From positions 1 through 9,124 of the forward strand of contig JAPKCZ010000053.1 in NCBI GenBank assembly GCA_028822745.1: a stretch of 9,124 bases of DNA, written 5' to 3'. Position 1 is the first letter of the stretch. Each line of letters starts with the position of its first letter. This DNA comes from Kiritimatiellia bacterium. Its GTDB lineage: Bacteria; Verrucomicrobiota; Kiritimatiellia; UBA8416; JAIOPI01. The position numbers were made by a program, and so were the translations under genes. Below the pieces are notes generated by a model. It saw only the letters and a program-made list of their open reading frames with translations, searched no databases and was not told the origin of the DNA. Positions 5,998 to 9,124 of the stretch are shown in pieces.

Positions 5998-7197
5998 TTG
6001 GTTTCTCACACTGTTATGACAAAAGACGCTAAAGAAAACGCAGATTCGGACCCGCGCAACGTCGTGCTGGCACTCTTAATGGCTTGTGTCAGCCCACCCA
6101 ATCACGCCACATCGGCACGCGTTGCATACTATGCTGCGCGTGTCCGTGATTGGGATCCTTGCTTGTCCGCTCTGCGTCATCATCGCCTCGCGTCGCAGGC
6201 ATACGCGCATGCACAGACAAAGGCTTTTGAGGGTTATCCAGAAACGGTTATCAAGGCGTTGAGGGCGCTACATGGCGCCAATGTCGATCGACTGGAGTCC
6301 ATGCGCAATGCGCTACATGAAGCCGTCGTTGGGCTGGGCGCGCAGAACATTCCGTCAATATGCTTGCGTGGTCCGGCCTTGGCAGAATTGTTGTATGAGC
6401 AGGCGACCGCTCGTCACTTTGATGATTTCGACATCATTGTCCCGCGTTCAGATATGGATCAGGCGCGATCCGTGTTGAGTTCGCTTGGCTATTATTCGAT
6501 CAACGAATTGTCGCGCGCGCTGGAGGACAGAGTGGTGTCCGGTGGCGAGCCGTTACAGCTGAAAAAACCGAATTCGGATTTCGTGCTCCATCTGAGCTGG
6601 CGCGTGGCCTCACGCTATTTTCAATATGAACCGATAGACTGGCGCGAGGAGCTCATCGCGATGACGCTGGAGGGGGAGGGCGTCCGTACGCTGAGTGCTG
6701 AGGATTACGCCTTATTACTTTGCGCTTTTGGCACACAGAACGAATGGTCAAAACTGTGTTGGGTGGCCGATGTGGCGGTGTTGATGCAGCGTCCGGGCGT
6801 TGACTGGGAACGTGTAAAATCGTTGGCTGAGCGCAGCGGTGGCGTGCGCATGCTGTTGACCGCTGTGATTCTGACGCATCTGGTTTGTGACAGTGCCATT
6901 CCGCCAGTTTTACAGGTCCTCGTCGATCGCGACCGAAAGTCCTGGCTGCTGGCAAAACGCATCGCCGACCAGCATGCCGCCAATATGGAGTTCGTCTCGC
7001 GTGATGATTTTGGGTCGCAGCTGTTTCAATTACGCAGTCGAGAGCGTATGCGCGATCGGGTGCGCTACGGTATCCGGGGTCTGTTATTGCCCAGTGGGCG
7101 GGATTATCGTGCCCTCGAGCTGCCGGCCGCCTTTTATGGGCTGTACTTCCTGTTTCGCCCAATTCGATTGATTTCGAAGAGTTTATGTAAGGCATAA
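5998..7197 (+). CDS. Nucleotidyltransferase-like protein (NTP_transf_5 / PF14907 type)
   Basis: A 399-residue soluble protein resembling the uncharacterised nucleotidyltransferase family PF14907. The key block is LRGPALAELLY (123-133) followed by RHFDDFDIIVP, where Asp143 and Asp145 form the DxD typical of the metal site in this fold. Most relatives have Lys where Arg124 stands. A conserved LHLSWR segment follows near 200 and LSAEDYALLLC near 240. The activity of the family is unproven; members often sit in exopolysaccharide, exosortase or peptide-modification loci. The start is uncertain: TTG at 5998 has only a weak CAGGG before it, and an in-frame ATG at 6016 has no ribosome site; an in-frame stop at 5977 bars anything longer. 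Its 3' end overlaps the convergent kinase fragment by 15 bases. Confidence 0.8.
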   Translation: MVSHTVMTKDAKENADSDPRNVVLALLMACVSPPNHATSARVAYYAARVRDWDPCLSALRHHRLASQAYAHAQTKAFEGYPETVIKALRALHGANVDRLESMRNALHEAVVGLGAQNIPSICLRGPALAELLYEQATARHFDDFDIIVPRSDMDQARSVLSSLGYYSINELSRALEDRVVSGGEPLQLKKPNSDFVLHLSWRVASRYFQYEPIDWREELIAMTLEGEGVRTLSAEDYALLLCAFGTQNEWSKLCWVADVAVLMQRPGVDWERVKSLAERSGGVRMLLTAVILTHLVCDSAIPPVLQVLVDRDRKSWLLAKRIADQHAANMEFVSRDDFGSQLFQLRSRERMRDRVRYGIRGLLLPSGRDYRALELPAAFYGLYFLFRPIRLISKSLCKA

Positions 7198-7578
7198 CGC
7201 GACGCCGATGCCCGAGCCGGAATAGGCGTGTTTGGCATGCAGGCGCTGAAAAATTCCAAAAATGCGATCGCGGTGCTTTTCGTCGAAACCAATGCCGTTG
7301 TCGCGAATCAAAAAGGTGAACTCGGCGTCCTGTTTTGTCGTCGGCGTATCGTCCGGTTCAATGCATACGGTGACGGGTACATCGGGGCGACGGAACTTGA
7401 TGGCGTTACCGATCAGGTTTTGAAGCAATTGACGTAGCTGGGAGGCGTCGGCCTCGATAAAGGGAAGGGGTTTCAGTTCGATGCGGGCGGCGGCGTCTTC
7501 AATGGCGAATTCGAGGTCGATTAACACATCGTTGCAGAGTTTCTGTAAGTCGACGGGCTCGAAGGGGTGGCTGCGCAT
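7183..7578 (-). pseudogene. Sensor-kinase ATPase-domain remnant, truncated at both ends
   Basis: The 131 codons hold most of a HATPase_c domain of the PAS/phytochrome-type histidine kinases. The opening HPFEPVDLQKL is what normally follows the phosphoacceptor helices. The N box LLQNLIGNAIKF has Asn58, the G1 box is RDNGIGF (Asp93), and an F-box-like RIFGIFQRLH precedes GSGIGVALC (121-129). There the frame stops, where relatives continue for some 25 to 30 residues with a final helix and strand. The sensor part and the phosphoacceptor histidine are absent. No other frame below 7183 continues the homology; that DNA codes for the C-terminus of the convergent nucleotidyltransferase-like protein. 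The ATG at 7576-7578 has AAGAAGG about 10 bases upstream, so it may be translated, coupled to the hybrid kinase 15 bases earlier. A separate functional ATPase domain is possible but unlikely. Confidence 0.75.
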
Positions 7579-7593
7579 GTTGTGAAGACCTTC

Positions 7594-9124
7594 TTAGGTG
7601 CTGTGCAAACCTGTGAGCTGATTCTCCACCATGGTGACGAGTTGTTCGTTCGTCCATGGTTTCAGAAGCAGCGGAATCGCGAAACCTTGGAGAATCTCAT
7701 CTGTTGCTTTGTCGACCTGGCCGCCCGTGATGGCAATGAGCGGGATCTGCCGTAGCTCCTGCGACGCTTTCACTTCTGAAATAAGCGACACCCCGCCCAT
7801 TTTGGGCATATTTAAATCAACAATGAACAGGTCGGGTGCCGCATTTTGTAGGCGTTTGAAGGCCTCGGTACCATCTGGACAGGTGCTGACCTCATAGCCT
7901 GTCTTCGTCAGGTAGAGGCGGCAGACCTGTCGGATGATCTCTTCGTCGTCGACGACCAGAATGGTTGGTGCATCGGTCGTGGGTAAACCAATGGACGCCC
8001 GCGTTCCGTGGTCGCGATCGGCAGGCGGGCTACTTATGCATAAGTCGCCGCCGTGAAGTTCCGCAATTTGTTTGGCGATGGCGAGTCCGAGTCCGGTCCC
8101 GTCAATGTGGTCGCCAACGCGATAATAACGTTCTGTGATATGGTTAAGGTGCTCAGGGGAAATGCCGGGGCCTTTGTCTGTGACGGTGCAGCGTATCCGT
8201 GTGGCATCATCGGCGTCAGGGCAAACGTGCACGTCGATTTGGTCGCCCGCCGCCGAGTATTTTAATGCGTTTTGCAGAAGATTAAAGAGGGTGCGCTCAA
8301 GTTTGTCGGGGTCACCAGAAACAAACGTCGGCGGCATGGCGTTGTTGTAGGCAAACGTGGCGCCCCGTTGCGCTGCGCTGTTTTCGAAGGCCGACAGGAC
8401 GTGTTCGACGAATCGGTTAAACTGAATCGAAACACGGTTCATAACAAGCCGTTGTGTGTCAATGCGCCTGAGGTCGAGTATATCTTCGACGGTGCGTTTC
8501 ATGCGCTTGCAGTCATCGTTCAGCATGTGTAGGTAGTCGCGCATTTTGTCAGTGACGGCGCCGGTGGTGCCGTCGAGGATGTTGCCAACGGTGTAAATCA
8601 TGGACGTCAGCGGTGTCCGTAGTTCGTGCGAGACATTGTAGATGAATTCGGTTTTAGCGCGGTCGTGTTCTTCCAGTCGGTCGACGGCGTCGCGCAGCTC
8701 ACGCGTGCGCGCCGCAACCAGACTCTCCAGGTTGTCGCGATGTTGGGCTAACTCGTGGCGGAATTGCTGACGTTCAATGGCGTGGCCGATTTCACGCGCC
8801 AGTGCGGCACCTGTCATTTCTGTTTTCGAAATGAATCCTTGTGCGCCGCTGCGCACCGCCTGCCGTCCTATTTCGAGATCGCGGTGGTCCGTGACCACAA
8901 CGATGGGCACCGAGGGTAATTCGTTGGTGACAAGCTCAACCGTTTCGATGCCGGCGGAATCGGGCAGCGTCAGGTCCAGCACGGCAACATCGTATTTGGT
9001 TTCGTGCAGAGCGGACAGGGCGTCCTCGATGCGGCCTACGCGATCGATCGAGAAATGGGCAGCGCTGGACTCCGAAAGGGTGCGCCGAATGAGAAAAGCG
9101 TCTTCCTCATCATCTTCGATGAGA
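7594..9124 (-). CDS. Hybrid histidine kinase, REC-HisKA-HATPase-REC, 5' end cut by window edge
   Basis: The visible 509 residues start inside the first strand of a receiver (LIEDDEEDAF), so only a few N-terminal residues are missing; ATG-less GTG at 8980-8982 is internal, not the start. Receiver 1 has its phosphoacceptor Asp50 in VLDLTLPD, VVVTD and a Lys in ISKTE. A coiled-coil linker (about 115-157) leads to the H box VSHELRTP with His166. The N box QNALKY (Asn285), G1 box DKGPGI (Asp316) and G2 box GTGLGLA complete the kinase core. Receiver 2 begins TILVVDDEE, with Asp436 in VDLNMPKMGG, Thr in AITGG and LLKPW. No membrane or ligand-binding domain is seen, so input is likely phosphotransfer to receiver 1. 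The output partner is not in the window. All catalytic residues are present. Stop TAA at 7594-7596 precedes an in-frame kinase fragment. Confidence 0.95.
   Translation of the reverse strand, partial: LIEDDEEDAFLIRRTLSESSAAHFSIDRVGRIEDALSALHETKYDVAVLDLTLPDSAGIETVELVTNELPSVPIVVVTDHRDLEIGRQAVRSGAQGFISKTEMTGAALAREIGHAIERQQFRHELAQHRDNLESLVAARTRELRDAVDRLEEHDRAKTEFIYNVSHELRTPLTSMIYTVGNILDGTTGAVTDKMRDYLHMLNDDCKRMKRTVEDILDLRRIDTQRLVMNRVSIQFNRFVEHVLSAFENSAAQRGATFAYNNAMPPTFVSGDPDKLERTLFNLLQNALKYSAAGDQIDVHVCPDADDATRIRCTVTDKGPGISPEHLNHITERYYRVGDHIDGTGLGLAIAKQIAELHGGDLCISSPPADRDHGTRASIGLPTTDAPTILVVDDEEIIRQVCRLYLTKTGYEVSTCPDGTEAFKRLQNAAPDLFIVDLNMPKMGGVSLISEVKASQELRQIPLIAITGGQVDKATDEILQGFAIPLLLKPWTNEQLVTMVENQLTGLHST

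Overview
The window is a stretch of bacterial chromosome of medium GC. It suggests a Gram-negative, probably proteobacterial, aerobe. The grounds are an AcnA-type aconitase with class II fumarase, a UbiA-superfamily membrane enzyme, hybrid two-component signalling, and a good match to an RpoN (sigma-54) promoter. I cannot place it more precisely. Coding density is normal except for one gene-free stretch of about 930 bases (3984-4912), which holds the most interesting material.

Region by region. (1) 1-3983, minus strand: acnA followed after 64 bases by fumC, a likely two-gene TCA-cycle operon; fumC runs off the left edge. A TTGACA-type promoter lies upstream of acnA. (2) 3984-4912: no convincing protein gene. 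It carries a 16-bp perfect palindrome, a cluster of GTCTC/GAGAC repeats, a sigma-54 (-24/-12) promoter followed by a short structured transcript and a strong intrinsic terminator (a candidate orphan small RNA), and then a REP-like palindromic element with a perfect 21-bp inverted repeat. (3) 4913-5848, minus: a UbiA-superfamily polytopic membrane protein resembling decaprenyl-phosphate phosphoribosyltransferases. (4) 5998-7197, plus, divergent from the last: a protein of the uncharacterised nucleotidyltransferase family seen in polysaccharide and peptide loci. (5) 7183-9124, minus: a receiver-HisKA-ATPase-receiver hybrid kinase, cut by the right edge. Fifteen bases and the same reading frame after it comes a fragment of another kinase's ATPase domain, which lacks its last part and overlaps the 3' end of the nucleotidyltransferase gene.

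Working together: AcnA and FumC catalyse two non-adjacent TCA steps and are probably co-transcribed. The UbiA-like protein and the nucleotidyltransferase-like protein could both serve cell-envelope glycan chemistry, but only their adjacency suggests this. The hybrid kinase has no membrane or ligand-binding sensor domain and probably receives its signal by phosphotransfer to the N-terminal receiver. The candidate small RNA, with an RpoN promoter and possible enhancer sites upstream, is the best lead to an undescribed regulatory element.
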